From Thinopyrum elongatum (Eukaryota; Streptophyta; Magnoliopsida; Poales; Poaceae), in contig CM022297.1 in assembly GCA_011799875.1 (NCBI GenBank), positions 441,241,292 through 441,305,291 of the forward strand: a DNA stretch of 64,000 nt, given 5' to 3'. A program made the translations under genes and the position numbers. The notes below the pieces were generated by a model that was not told the origin of the DNA, searched no databases, and worked only from the letters and a program-made list of their open reading frames with translations. Below are positions 1-10,809 of the stretch, piece by piece. How positions within the stretch are numbered: position 1 is the first letter of the stretch; every line of letters begins with the position of its first letter.

Positions 1-515
1 TACAATGAACTACTCACGCATTACGGAGAGGCACCAATGGACGTAACCCCTCCGTGATGGTGTCTAGATTGGGCCTGTGGTTTCTGGAACTTGCGGGGCG
101 GCTGGAATTGATTTTCGTCGACTCCCCTAGGGTTTCTGGATATTGGGGTATTTATAGAGCAAAGAGGCGGTGCGGGAGGTGGCCGAGGGGGGCCATAACC
201 CACCTGGCGCGCCTGGGCCCCCAGGCGCACCCTGGTGGGTTGTGCTCCCCTCGGAGCCCCCTCAGATACTTTCTTGGCCCACCTTGTGCTTCTGGTCCAG
301 AAAAAACCAAAAATTTTCGCTGCTTTTGAACTCCGTTTGGTCTTGATTCCTGCATAGTAAAAACAAGCAAAAAAACAGCAACTGGCACTGGCCCTATGTC
401 AATAGGTTAGTCCCAAAAAATGATATAAAGTTGCTATAAATGATTGTAAAACATCCAAGAATGATAATATAACAGCATGGAACAATCAAATTATAGATAC
501 GTTGGAGGCGTATCA
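1..515 (-). mobile_element. Athila-A 3' LTR, first 515 bp (runs off the window)
   Basis: Read on the minus strand, an LTR begins with TGATACGCCTCCAACG at 515 and continues past base 1. Just upstream (minus strand) is a purine-rich stretch containing AAGCTTGGGGATGC, the usual polypurine-tract position, so this is the 3' LTR. It matches the 5' LTR at 3820-5404. The last 1.07 kb of this LTR is not to the left within the window; its far end appears to be the piece at 12412-12509 plus 28957-29484 (see the inversion finding). It contains a TATA-like box (TATTTATA on the plus strand, near 150) shared by all LTRs of this family. Confidence 0.9.
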
Positions 516-2959
516 GCATCCCCAAGCTTAATTCCTGCTCGTCCTCGATAGATAAATGATAAATAGAATTTTTTATGTGGAATGCTGCCTAACTGTTCAT
601 CTCATATTCTTTTCTTTGTAGCATGGACATTTGGACTTTTATGTGATTCAAAGCAATAGTCTAGTTTTGACATGAAGATTTCAATACTCAAGCATATCAA
701 CAAGCAACCATGTCTTTCAAAATATCAACACTAAAGCAAGTTATCCCTAGCCCATTATGCTTAATCATTGATCTATTCATGAAACACACTCGCATATTAG
801 CTACAACCCAATGCTCAAGTACGATCATAGTGCCCCTTGTTGGTGCTTTATAAGAAAGATGGAGACCTCAAAAAATAAAAATTGCATAAAGTAAAAGAAA
901 GGCCCTTCGCAAGGGAAGTTGGGATTTGTAGAGGTGCAGACTTCAAAGCGAAAAAGAGAGATAAAACATTTTGGGTGGCATGCTTTTCTTGTCAACAAAA
1001 ACGATCGAGTAGTTCCCAATACTTTCCATGCTAGATATATCATAGGCGGTTCCCAAACGGAAAATAAGTTTATTCCTTTTTCCACCATACTGCACATTCC
1101 ACGGCTAGCCGAATCCACGGGTGCCGTCCATACAACACTTTCCAAGGAATTTATTATTTGATAACATAAAGTAAATTCATTTTTCATTTCGGACTGGGCA
1201 TCCCTATACCTTTGCCATACTCTCATGCAATGACAAGTGAATAAAACACTCATCTTGAGAATAACACATCTAGCATGGAAATATATCACCACCCCCTACC
1301 GTTTCATGAGCGTACGAGCACACAAAGAGAAATTTATTTTGAAATTAGAGATGGCACAAACAAATTTGCTTAGAACGGCACGAAAATACCGCATTAGGTA
1401 GGTATAGTGACTAATTGGCAAAAACTAGTTTAAGGATTTTGGATGCACAAGTAGTGATCATACTTAGTGCAAATGAAGGCTAGCAAAAGATTGAGAAGCA
1501 TCCAACCAAGAAACAAAAAACTCATAAGCAAGAATTAAGCATAACTAATACCGAATAATGCACCACAATAGGATGTAATTTCATTGCATAACTATTGACT
1601 TTCGTTTTGCATAGGGAATCACAAATCTTACCCACAATATTCTGACTAATTAGCCATATATACTCATAACATGACTCACATATTATATCATCATATTGCA
1701 AACTAGTACAAGGAATCAAGTTTATTTTGTCCAATGACTTCATGAAAGTTTTTGATTATATCCTCTTGAATATCTATCCACTTTGGGCTAATTTCATTTG
1801 TTGTTTTTGATAGCTCAACAAATCTAAGTGAAGAACATGAGCATAAAATTTTCTTCTCTCAAATAATTTAAGTGAAGGAAGAGAAATTTCTAAAAAAAAT
1901 TACTAACTCTCAAATAGATCTAAGTGAAGCTGAGAGCATTTCTTCTTAAAAATACTAAGCACACCATGCTATAAAAAGATACAAGTGAAGCCAGAGGCAA
2001 TTCCATAGCTCATAAAGATTTAAGTGAAGCATAGAGAGCAATTCTAACAAGTCATAGCATAATTTTGGCTCTCTCAATAGGTGTGTCCAGCAAGGATTTA
2101 TGACTTAAAATAAAAATCAAAACAAGCAAAGACTCATATCATACAAGACAATGCAAGCAAAACTCATGTATGTGACGAATAAAATATAGCCCAAGTAAAA
2201 TACTGATGGTCGTTAGAAGAAAGAGGTGATGCCACTCGGACATCCCCAAGCTTATTGCTTGCTTCTCTTTGGATAATGGCTGGGGTGCCATGGGGCATCC
2301 CAAGATTAGGCTCTTCTTACTCCTTATTCCTTCATCCATCGTAATCTCACCCAAAACTTGAAAACTTCAATCACACAAAACTCAACAAAATCTTCGTGAG
2401 ATCCGTTAGTATAAGAAAACTAATCTTTAATTTAAGTACTATAGAAAACCCATTCAAATTTTTTCTTGCATTATATCTACTGTATCTAACTTTACCATGG
2501 CTTATAACCTCCAATACAAACCATAGATTCATCAAAATAAGCACACAATGCAAAGAAAACAGAATCTGTCAAAAACAAACAGTCTGCAATGATACGAATT
2601 GTTGCATACTTATTTAACTCTAACAATTCTTAAAAAGTAGGAAAACATAGGAAATTTATATCAATCTTTTGTAAAAAATTCAGAATTTGGTTGCCTCTAT
2701 GATTTTAAACAATATTTTACTGGACGCAAAAGTTCTGTTTTCCAACAAGATCAAAAAACTATCACCAAAGCTACCAAAGGCTTTACTTGGCACAAACTCT
2801 AATTAAAACACAAAAAACACAATCATAACAGTAGCATAATTGTGCAAACACTCAAGAACAGAAAGAAAAAGACAAAAATAAATTTATTCATTGGTTGCCT
2901 CCCAACAAGCACTATCGTTTTACGCCCTTAGCTAGGCATAATGCAAGATCTAAGTATTG

Positions 2960-3610
2960 TCATCTTTGGTCCATTTTCCTTAGAGGTGTTTTTGTCAGAA
3001 GGTTTTGCAAAAACAATATAAAACACCTTATCCATAGAGACTTTAGCACTATCAAGTTGCTTATCTTCATATCCCCCTTGATTTCGGCAACAATCGAAGA
3101 ATAGTGCTGATTAACATCATTGAAAACTTGTTGGATTATATCTAAAACGGGGACGTCCTTTTTAAGGTTCTCATCAAAGATTTGATTATACCCAAGCAAA
3201 TGTCTTAGCACATAATCACATTATAAAGAATTCATCTATCATGGGTTTTTACGATTCATACCATAAAAATCAAAGATTTCCCTACTTCCCAATTATGTAG
3301 TCAAATTCATTCATAAGAACAAGAGTGGCCAACTTTTTAGCCTTAGGATTCTTTATGACGGGTGCTCATAAACATTCTTTGCAAGGTAGGACAGAACTAG
3401 TGCTGAGATAGCATCCGCATAAGATTTAGTCCTTTTAAGTATAGGAACATCATCAAGACTTAAATTTCCAACACAATTGAGAAATTCTTGGATACGTTCT
3501 TTTTCTATAACATTCCCTTGCCCCAAAACAAAAGTTCTAGCATCCAGATTGCCAGATAGTCCAATTTTAGGGGTTAGGCCATCATCTGTTTCGTGCCATA
3601 CCAAAGTCAC
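2960..3610 (-). pseudogene. Broken unknown ORF inside Athila-A
   Basis: Two minus-strand open stretches (3353-3610, 85 codons, starting MTLVWHETDDG; and 2960-3211) lie in the same frame, separated by stops. A short continuation after 3353 in another frame suggests a frameshift. The segment occupies the place where element G carries gag and protease, yet its sequence is unrelated to that gag-protease. I do not recognise a domain. It may be the remnant of an extra ORF carried by a non-autonomous subfamily; there is no evidence of function. Confidence 0.4.
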
Positions 3611-3791
3611 TCATGATGACAAGTTCAAGCAATTAAAGATCTGACGAGAAAACGGCGAACGAAAAAGAGGCGAATAAAATGGCGAATTTTTGTGAAGTGG
3701 GGGAGAGGAAAACGAGAGGCAAATGGAAAATAATGTAAATTGCAAGGAGATGAGATTTGTGATTAGGAACCTAGTAGATGTTGATGATGTC

Positions 3792-3809
3792 TCCCCGGCA
3801 ACGGCGCCA
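3792..3809 (-). other. Primer binding site of Athila-A (tRNA-Asp type)
   Basis: The minus strand reads TGGCGCCGTTGCCGGGGA, complementary to the 3' end of plant tRNA-Asp including CCA. It lies 10 bp after the end of the 5' LTR. This primer is typical of Athila-lineage Gypsy elements. Confidence 0.85.
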
Positions 3810-3819
3810 GAAATCTTTT

Positions 3820-5404
3820 TGATGTTGGCTTGAACTACGTGGTATTTCCCCAAAGAGGAAGGGATGATGCAGCAAAACAATGGTAGGTATTTCCGTCAGT
3901 GATGAGACCAAGGTTAGCGAACCAGTAGGAGAACCAAGCAAACACTACGTAATTAGCACCTGCACACAAATAACAAATACTTGCAACCCTACGTGTTAAA
4001 GGGGTGGTCAATCCCTTTCGGGTAACGGCGCCAGAAATTGGCAAAAGGACGTGAGGTAAAATGTAGTAGATTGGATAAATAGATCGCGAATAAAATAAAG
4101 TGAAGCAAATATTTTTGGGTTTTTAGAATATGGATCTGAAAATAAAGTGGCAAATAAATAAAAAGGCAAATAGCAAAATAGATCTGAAAATAATGAGAGA
4201 AAATAGACCCGGGGGCCGTAGATTTCACTAGTGGCTTCTCTCGAGAAAAATAGCATACTGTGGGTAAACAAATTACTGTTGGGCAATTGATAGAACTTCA
4301 AATAATTATGATGATATCCAGGCAATGAATTATATAGGCATCAGTCCAAGATTAGTAGACCGACTCCTGCTTGCATCTACTACTATTACTCCACACATCG
4401 ACCGCTATCCAGCATGCATCTAGTGTATTAAGTTCATGGAGAAACGGAGTAATGCAATAGAACGATGACATGATGTAGACAAGATCTATTTATGTAGAAA
4501 TAGACCCCATCTTGTTATCCTTAATAGCAACGATACATACGTGTCGGTTCCCCTTCTGTCACTGGGATCAAGCACCGTAAGATCGAACCCATCATAAAGC
4601 ACCTCTTCCCATGGCAAGAAAAATCGATCTAGTTGGCCTAACTAAACCAAAGATTCGAAGAAGCAATGAGGCTAAAAGTAATCATGCATATAAGAGATCA
4701 AAAGACTCAAATAACTTTCATGGATAAAAACATAGATCTGATCATAAACTCAAAGTTCATCGGATTCCCAACAAACACACCGCAAAAAGAGTTACATCAA
4801 GTAGATCTCCAAGAGACCATTGTATTGAGAAAAAAAGAGAGAGAGGAAGCCATTTAGCTACTAACTACGGACCCGTAGGTCTACAATGAACTACTCACGC
4901 ATCATCGGAGAGGCACCAATGAGGATGATGAACCCCTCCGTGATGGTGTCTAGATTGGATCTGTGGTTTCTGGAACTTCCGGCGGCTAGAATTGATTTTC
5001 GTCGACTCCCCTAGGGTTTCTGAAATATTGGGGTATTTATAGAGCAAAGGGCGTGGCGGGAGGTGGCCGGGTGGGCACAACCCACCTGGGCGCGCCTGGG
5101 CCCCCAGGCGCGCCCTGGGGGTTGTGCTGCCCTCGGAGCCCCCTTAGGTACTTTCTTGGCCCAGCTTGTGTCTTCTGGTCCAGAAAAAATCACCAAAAAA
5201 TTTCGCTGGCGTTTGGAGTCCGTTGGTATTGATTTCCTGCGAAGTAAAAACAAGCAAAAAACAGCAACTGGCACTGGGATCTATTCAATAGGTTAGTCCC
5301 AAACAATGATATAAAGTTGCTATAAAATGATGGTAAAACATCCAAGAATGACAATATAACAGCATGGAACAATAAAAAATTATAGATACGTTGGAGACGT
5401 ATCA
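3820..5404 (-). mobile_element. Athila-A 5' LTR
   Basis: A 1585-bp LTR, starting TGATACGTCTCC at 5404 and ending ...ACATCA at 3820 (minus strand). It is followed by the tRNA-Asp primer site and flanked on the right by GTATG (5405-5409), the start of the CACTA 3' half. A TATA-like box (TATTTATA on the plus strand) lies near 5034-5041. GC-rich reading frames near 5000-5300 recur in every LTR of the family and are not genes. Confidence 0.92.
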
Positions 5405-5409
5405 GTATG
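5405..5409. repeat. Target-site duplication GTATG of Athila-A (left copy)
   Basis: GTATG directly follows the start of the A LTR. The reverse complement CATAC directly follows the end of the LTR fragment at 29484. The two copies are about 24 kb apart and inverted. Confidence 0.85.
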
Positions 5410-8400
5410 CTCTTCAGAAGATGGCAGAACTATTCAGGAACTGGAAGAAAGAGTTGAACTCAAGTTTGTCGACAAAGGAAAGACTCGAGACTTCATCGGT
5501 TGATTAGAGAAGATAAGAGATCACTGGCCCGCATTGTGGCCTACAAGAAATCGGAGAAGGGTAAGAAAAGGTCAAGACAAACAAGAAAAAAGCTGCAAAG
5601 AAGCTGTATCACCATCACACGCGGGTCAGGTGGCTACTACAAAGCCGGCCATTGTGGGACAAAGCTGAGCAAGATTGCTTGCTAAAGGGGTCCAACCAGC
5701 GACATTGCACTGGCCAGATCGTTCAAGGACTTGGTTCTTCGGGGTTGGGGGAACTTGGACCAGAAACAGGGGAGTGTCGTTGGACGGACGAGCAACTTGC
5801 AATACCCATCAAGAAGCTTCAGGCAGCAATCAAGGCAGCGCGGAAGGGACGTTCATTCCCGACAGAGAGAAGGACGAGCTGACAGAGGCCCTCGGGAATC
5901 CTGAGCACCTGGAGAACATGAGGCACACCAGGCTCCGTTCCATGGGTGCAAGGGTTTCCCGATGCGGTGGTTACAAAAGCCGAGAGAGAAAGAGGAAAGC
6001 GGAAGCAAGCGAAATGCAGAAGCTCAATGCAAGAATAGCAAAGCTAGAGGAACTTGAGAGCCAGCGAGCTACCGGCCAACCATCTCAGCGGCACGAAGAT
6101 CCTTGCTTCGACGCTGCCCCAGAAGCTACCCCACTATCTCAGCGGAGAAGCAGCATGGCTTCCACGGAGCTCGTTCAGCCTGATTTCACGGCTCCTCGCT
6201 ACACGTGGATGTATCACGGAGGCTGAACATTGCGAGCTAATGACGAAATGCCAGAACGACCTTGAAGGTGGCGGTCGGCTCTGTTGTACCTCCTCAAGCT
6301 GAGGGAACTTTTCATTGCCGTCCGATTCCACATGGCTATGCTGTTGTGTGGTGGTGGATGAAATAATGGAGGGATTTGAGGAGCTGGAGCTTGACTACCC
6401 TACAGGTGAAGGGAGATTTATCTGGTAAATGTTTAAGGAGTAGCTGTCTATGAGAAAGGAGTACATCAAGCTTCCAAACTGGATGCCTCCTCTCCTCCTC
6501 CTCCTTCGGCGAGTCAGGGCACTCCGCCTCCTCCTCCTCCTCCTCTCCGGAGAGTGATCAGGGCACTCCGCCTCCTCCTCCGCCTCCTCTGCGCGTGAGG
6601 GCACTCCGCCTCCTTCGGCGCGGGAGCACTCTGCCTCCTCCTCGCCTCCTCCGGCGTGTCAGCGGACTCCGCCACGTCAGCAACGGCGGAAGAGAGACAG
6701 CGCCGCTCGGCGGTAGCAGTACAAGAGGCGGGAAGAAATTCAAATACGGTCCAAGCCTCAAGCCTCTAGAAAAGTTACCATATGAGAGACCGACGAGGGA
6801 AACGCAGAAATCAGTGCTGCCGAAGTGGAGGCCCATTTTGCACGGAAACCTCCACCTCCGAAGGAAACAATAGATCAGGTGAAGTGAAAGAACGCAATCT
6901 GCGTGCGCTAGGCGACCACCACCGTTCTACACGCAATCCAACTATGAGCGCATTATTGAAAGACATATAAGGAAGTGGAGCGGTGGAAGTACTTGCAGTG
7001 CTGCAAAAGAAGCAAAACGGAAGAAGTGGGAAACAATTCCCTAGCTCGGCGAACAGGCGAAGCAATTGTGCCCCCTGCTCAAGGTGTCTAGCGATATCGT
7101 CGCTAATCATGGGGCTGGTACTGGGTACCAATCTTGGTGATTACCTGGGCGATGATGTACAGTTTGAAACGTTAGAGACAGTAGAAATTCTCAGATAAGA
7201 GCACGGGAAGCCTCTCGTCAAACCTGATCATCCTCCTCTAACAACGATGACGCGAAGATTGCATGAATGGTACATGGATACCTGCAGGAAGAGTGGGGCC
7301 GACAGTATGTTGTCAGAATTAAAGAGGGCATGACCTCATTGGAGTTGAGGTGTTGCCTGTTGAATTTGTGGAATTATTTCAGTTATTCAATCAAGAGGCC
7401 CTCGACAAACAACTCATGACTTGCTATTGTGTGTAAGTATTACTTCTGTAATTAAGTCTCTAGCTAGCTCGTTCATTGCATGTATATATAATTATCCTCA
7501 CTATATTATGCAGATTGAAGATGTCGAATGCAAGGAAAGACAAATCTATGACATTGGGTTCATTAGCCCAAATACCGTAAATGAATGGTCGGTAAAAAAA
7601 GAGAGTCGAAGAAACTGAGGAAAACTTGCTACAATCGTTCCTTCGACATCAAAACAAAGGGAAAATACTCTTTTTTATAACTTCAAGTGAGTTTACTGTC
7701 TTATGCATATTCGGTTTCGTTACTCGAGGTAAGTAATGTAATTGATGAGTTATGCGTGCACAACTTTCACTTTATCTGCTAGAGATTAAGCTTGACGGGG
7801 GTGGGAGTAATAATGTCTTAGGCTGAGACGTAAAGATCCCCAGGAATATGCAGACAGACTGCAATGCTCCAGAAGTAAGTTCAATCATTATCGCACCATA
7901 TCGGCAACTTTCGTTCATTTCCTGATATCAAGTAATATTTTCTTTGCCTGACAGGGTTTGGAAAAAGTTCACCGGAATGGTTCCGGGTCTGCCAAATGAG
8001 CTGCGATTTACACAACCCCAAAGTAAGTAGTACTAGCTAGTTCCGCGCATCTCTCATTGATTCTAGTTTCCATCAATACCATTATCATGCTTGATTATCA
8101 GTTTGATTGAACTCTATTCTCGTAAAGTGCTTGTGGCAGGAAGGCGGGAATCATTTGATGTGGATACTACGTTTGCGAGTTCATGCGACGGTCGACCTTT
8201 GAGCGGGGCTACTCTGACAAACAATATGAAGACGTAAACAATAATATTCACCATTTTATTTTATACCATCAATTGTGTTGAGTTTCATTCATATATATGT
8301 ATTTGACCCCCTTCTTAAATTAGATGTGGCAGATGTGGGATTAACTCCTACCACATGATCGTATATGAGCAATTCAAGAGGAATGGCGGGATTCTTTCTG

Positions 8401-8462
8401 ACCACGTCATACATAAAGACGGAGAATACCATTGTGAATTGAAGCCGACTTTCGGGTAGATG
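5405..8462 (+). pseudogene. CACTA second gene, downstream half: coiled-coil, Pro-rich, Ulp1-like
   Basis: A decayed coding region with stops, frameshifts and introns. In order: a conserved CACTA-protein segment (5405-6030, including 'REKDELTEALGNPEH' and a K/E/R-rich coiled coil near 5980-6060); a degenerate proline-rich stretch of CCTCC/CCGCC repeats (6480-6690); a segment around 'KYGPSLKPLEKLPYER' (6740-6790); and a C-terminal part resembling the Ulp1-type cysteine protease domain fused to many grass CACTA proteins, with pieces near 7400, 7510, 7830, 7955, 8140 and 8330-8460. The first codons continue in frame from the exon that ends at 29485 on the other strand. Function (DNA binding, deSUMOylase-like) is inferred from family resemblance only. 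Confidence 0.75.
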
Positions 8463-8754
8463 ATGTCAGGGATCGTAAGATATGTTATATTGTATATATG
8501 TAGTAGCGTCGGATAGAAATACGAAAACTTGTTGTCGACCAATCTCGGAGAAAGAGAGGTCACTTCTCTTTGTATATGTTCATGACGATCTTGTGTAATT
8601 AATGGTTCCTATTTGCTTAGTAGCGTCGAGTTATCTCTATATGTAACTAGCTAGCGTCGACCAAGCACGGAGAAAGAGAGGTCACTTCTCTCTATATGTA
8701 GTAGCTATAGCTAACACAATATGAAACACTAATTAAACCATCAAAAACCCCTAA

Positions 8755-8790
8755 TAACCCCCCCCCCCCCCCCCTAAAAAAAAACCCCCC
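8755..8790. repeat. Homopolymer run (C) followed by A-run
   Basis: About 18 consecutive C followed by T, nine A and six C within the CACTA 3' end. This is either true slippage or an assembly artefact. Confidence 0.8.
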
Positions 8791-8819
8791 AGAGCCTGGG
8801 AGTGCTGACGCGTGGCTGC

Positions 8820-9023
8820 CCTTAGTTCCAGTTGATGTTACCAACCGAGACTAAAGGTCTCCTCCCTGGGCGCCCCAGAGCGGCCACGTGGCCCTCCTTT
8901 GGTCCCGGTTCGTAAGCAAACCGGGACTAAGGTTGGGCATTAGTTCCGTTTGATTTGTCCGGTTCCAGAACTGAGACTAAAGGCCCTCTGAAATCGGAAC
9001 TAGTACCCTGTTTTCTACCCGTG
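8820..9023 (+). repeat. CACTA 3' subterminal repeats and terminus
   Basis: Several copies of a motif related to GGTTNGTAACCAACCGGGACTAAAG in both orientations, then the terminal TTTTCTACCCGTG. Such subterminal arrays bind the TnpA-like protein in En/Spm. The terminal TIR has diverged from the intact one at 45941-45952 (ACCCGTG versus ACCAGTG), so this end may no longer be a good substrate. Confidence 0.75.
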
Positions 9024-9378
9024 ATGGGGAAGGTGAGAGCGAATGAAATCGCGCGTGTCCTTCTAATATAGCCGAAGAATTAATGTCCCCGGTTCTCGTG
9101 AGAATCATCGCCGGTAGTCGAATAGCTGCTGCGCCGTCTGTTCATGTGCCCATTGAGAACCCAGCAGGCAGTGGTAATCTAGACGCGCGGATGTATCTCG
9201 GTTTCATATTCTTGTTGATCAACGCGGAAAATAGTTGAATTGCTTTGAGCAAATACCAATGATCAGTCGCGAGAAGGAGCGTCGGTGATGAATCTACATA
9301 TCACTAAGCTCCCTAGGATTGGAGGCCTCTCATGGGGCTCTTCTTGCTTCTGGGTTCGACCTGGCTGGCGCTGGTTAC
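9024..9378. other. CACTA 3' flanking DNA, between CACTA end and Athila-D
   Basis: About 355 bp with no recognisable transposon and no convincing ORF. It starts with ATG, the CACTA target duplication. It should have been contiguous with the DNA to the right of 45952 before the CACTA inserted. It stops at GATCTATTTGAG (9379), where sequence of an Athila internal region begins abruptly; I interpret this as an inversion breakpoint. Confidence 0.6.
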
Positions 9379-10809
9379 GATCTATTTGAGAGTTAGTAAT
9401 TTTTTTTTAGAAATTCTCTCTTCCTTCACTTAAATTATTTTGAGAGAAGAAAATTTTATGCTCATGTTCTTCACTTAGATTTGTTTGAGCTATCAAAAAC
9501 AACAAATGAAATTAGTCCCAAAGTGATAGATATTCAAGAGGGATATAATAAAAACTTTCATGAAGATCATTGGACAAAATAAACTTGATTCCTTGTACTA
9601 GTTTTGCAATATGATGATATAATATGTGAGTCATGTTAATGAGTAATTATGGCTTAGTAAGAATATTGGTGTTAAGATTTGTGATTCCCTATGCAAGAAC
9701 GAAAGTCAATAGTTATGCAATGAAATTACATCCTACTTGTGGTGCATTATTCGGTATTAGTTATGCTTAATTCTTGCTTATGAGATTTTTTGTTTCTTGG
9801 TTGGATGCTTCTCAATCTTTTGCTAGCCTTCATTTGCACTAAGTATGATCACTACTTGTGCATCCAAAATCCTTAAACTAGTTTTTGCCATATTAGTCCA
9901 CTATACCTACCTATATGCGGTATTTTCGTGCCGTTCTAAGCAAATTTGTTTGTGCCATCTCTAATTTCAAAATAAATTTCTCTTTTGTGTGCTCGTACCG
10001 CTCATGAAACGGTAGGGGGTGGCTGATATATTTCCATGCTAGATGTGTTATTCTCAAGATGAGTGTTTTATTCACTTGTCATTGCATGAGAGTATGGCAA
10101 AGGTATTAGGGATGCCCAGTCCCGAAATGAAAAATGAATTTACTTTATGTTATCAAATAATAAATTCCTTGGAAAGTGTTGGTATGGACGGCACCCGTGG
10201 ATTCGGCTAGCCGTGGAATGTGCAAGTATGGTGGAAAAAGGAATAAACTTTATTTTCCGTTTGGGAACCGCCTATGATATATCTAGCATGGAAAGTATTG
10301 GGAACTACTCGATCGTTTTTGTTGACAAGAAAAGCATGCCACCCAAAATGTTTTATCTCTACTTTTTTCGCTTTGAAGTCTGGCACCTCTACAAATCCCA
10401 ACTTCCCTCTGCGAAGGGCCTTTCTTTTACTTTATGCAATTTTTATTTTTTGAGTCTCCATCTTCTCTTATAAAGCACCAACTAAGGGGCACTATGATCG
10501 TACTTGAGCATTGGGTGTAGCTAATATGCGAGTGTGTTTCATGAATAGATCAATGATTAAGCATAATGGGCTAGGGATAACTTGCTTTAGTGTTGATATT
10601 TTGAAAGACATGGTTGCTTGTTGATATGCTTGAGTATTGAAATCTTCATGTCAAAACTAGACTATTGCTTTGAATCACATAAAAGTCCAAATGTCCATGC
10701 TACAAAGAAAAGAATATGAGATGAACATGTTAGGCAGCATTCCACATAAAAAATTCTATTTTTATCATTTATCTACTCGAGGACGAGCAGGAATTAAGCT
10801 TGGGGATGC
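9379..10809 (+). mobile_element. Athila-D internal region, 3' fragment
   Basis: The reverse complement of the non-coding part of Athila-A (about 516-1930), running to the polypurine tract (AAGCTTGGGGATGC) before 10810. The 5' end is cut at 9379 with no LTR, primer site or TSD there. No coding capacity. Confidence 0.85.

Larger units (their letters stand above)
516..3819 (-). mobile_element. Athila-A internal region, non-autonomous
   Basis: This is the 3.3 kb between the two LTRs of element A. The part at 516-2980 is AT-rich and has no long reading frame; it is nearly collinear with the 3' non-coding part of element G (36492-38960), including arrays of short motifs around 'AAGTGAAGC' at 1800-2040. 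No gag, protease, reverse transcriptase or integrase frame is visible. The only coding-like part is at 2960-3610. The element must therefore depend on other copies for mobility. Confidence 0.85.
5405..9023 (+). mobile_element. CACTA transposon, 3' half
   Basis: A CACTA (En/Spm superfamily) fragment on the plus strand. It begins inside the second gene of the element and ends with TTTTCTACCCGTG at 9011-9023, a mutated form of the inverted CACTGGTAGAAAA end. Subterminal motifs with CCGGTT...CCGGGACTAAAG occur before the end. It is followed by ATG (9024-9026), matching the 3-bp duplication next to the other CACTA end at 45952. The 5' half is at 29485-45952 on the opposite strand. Confidence 0.88.

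Noticed and set aside
54..388. GC-rich overlapping reading frames on both strands (also near 5000-5300, 10934-11329, 12589-13011, 35977-36413, 42300-42736)
   Set aside because: They recur at the same place in every Athila-type LTR, overlap on both strands and have no domain; they are LTR sequence.
8755..8790. Poly-C/poly-A run as a regulatory or structural element
   Set aside because: More simply polymerase slippage or an assembly artefact.
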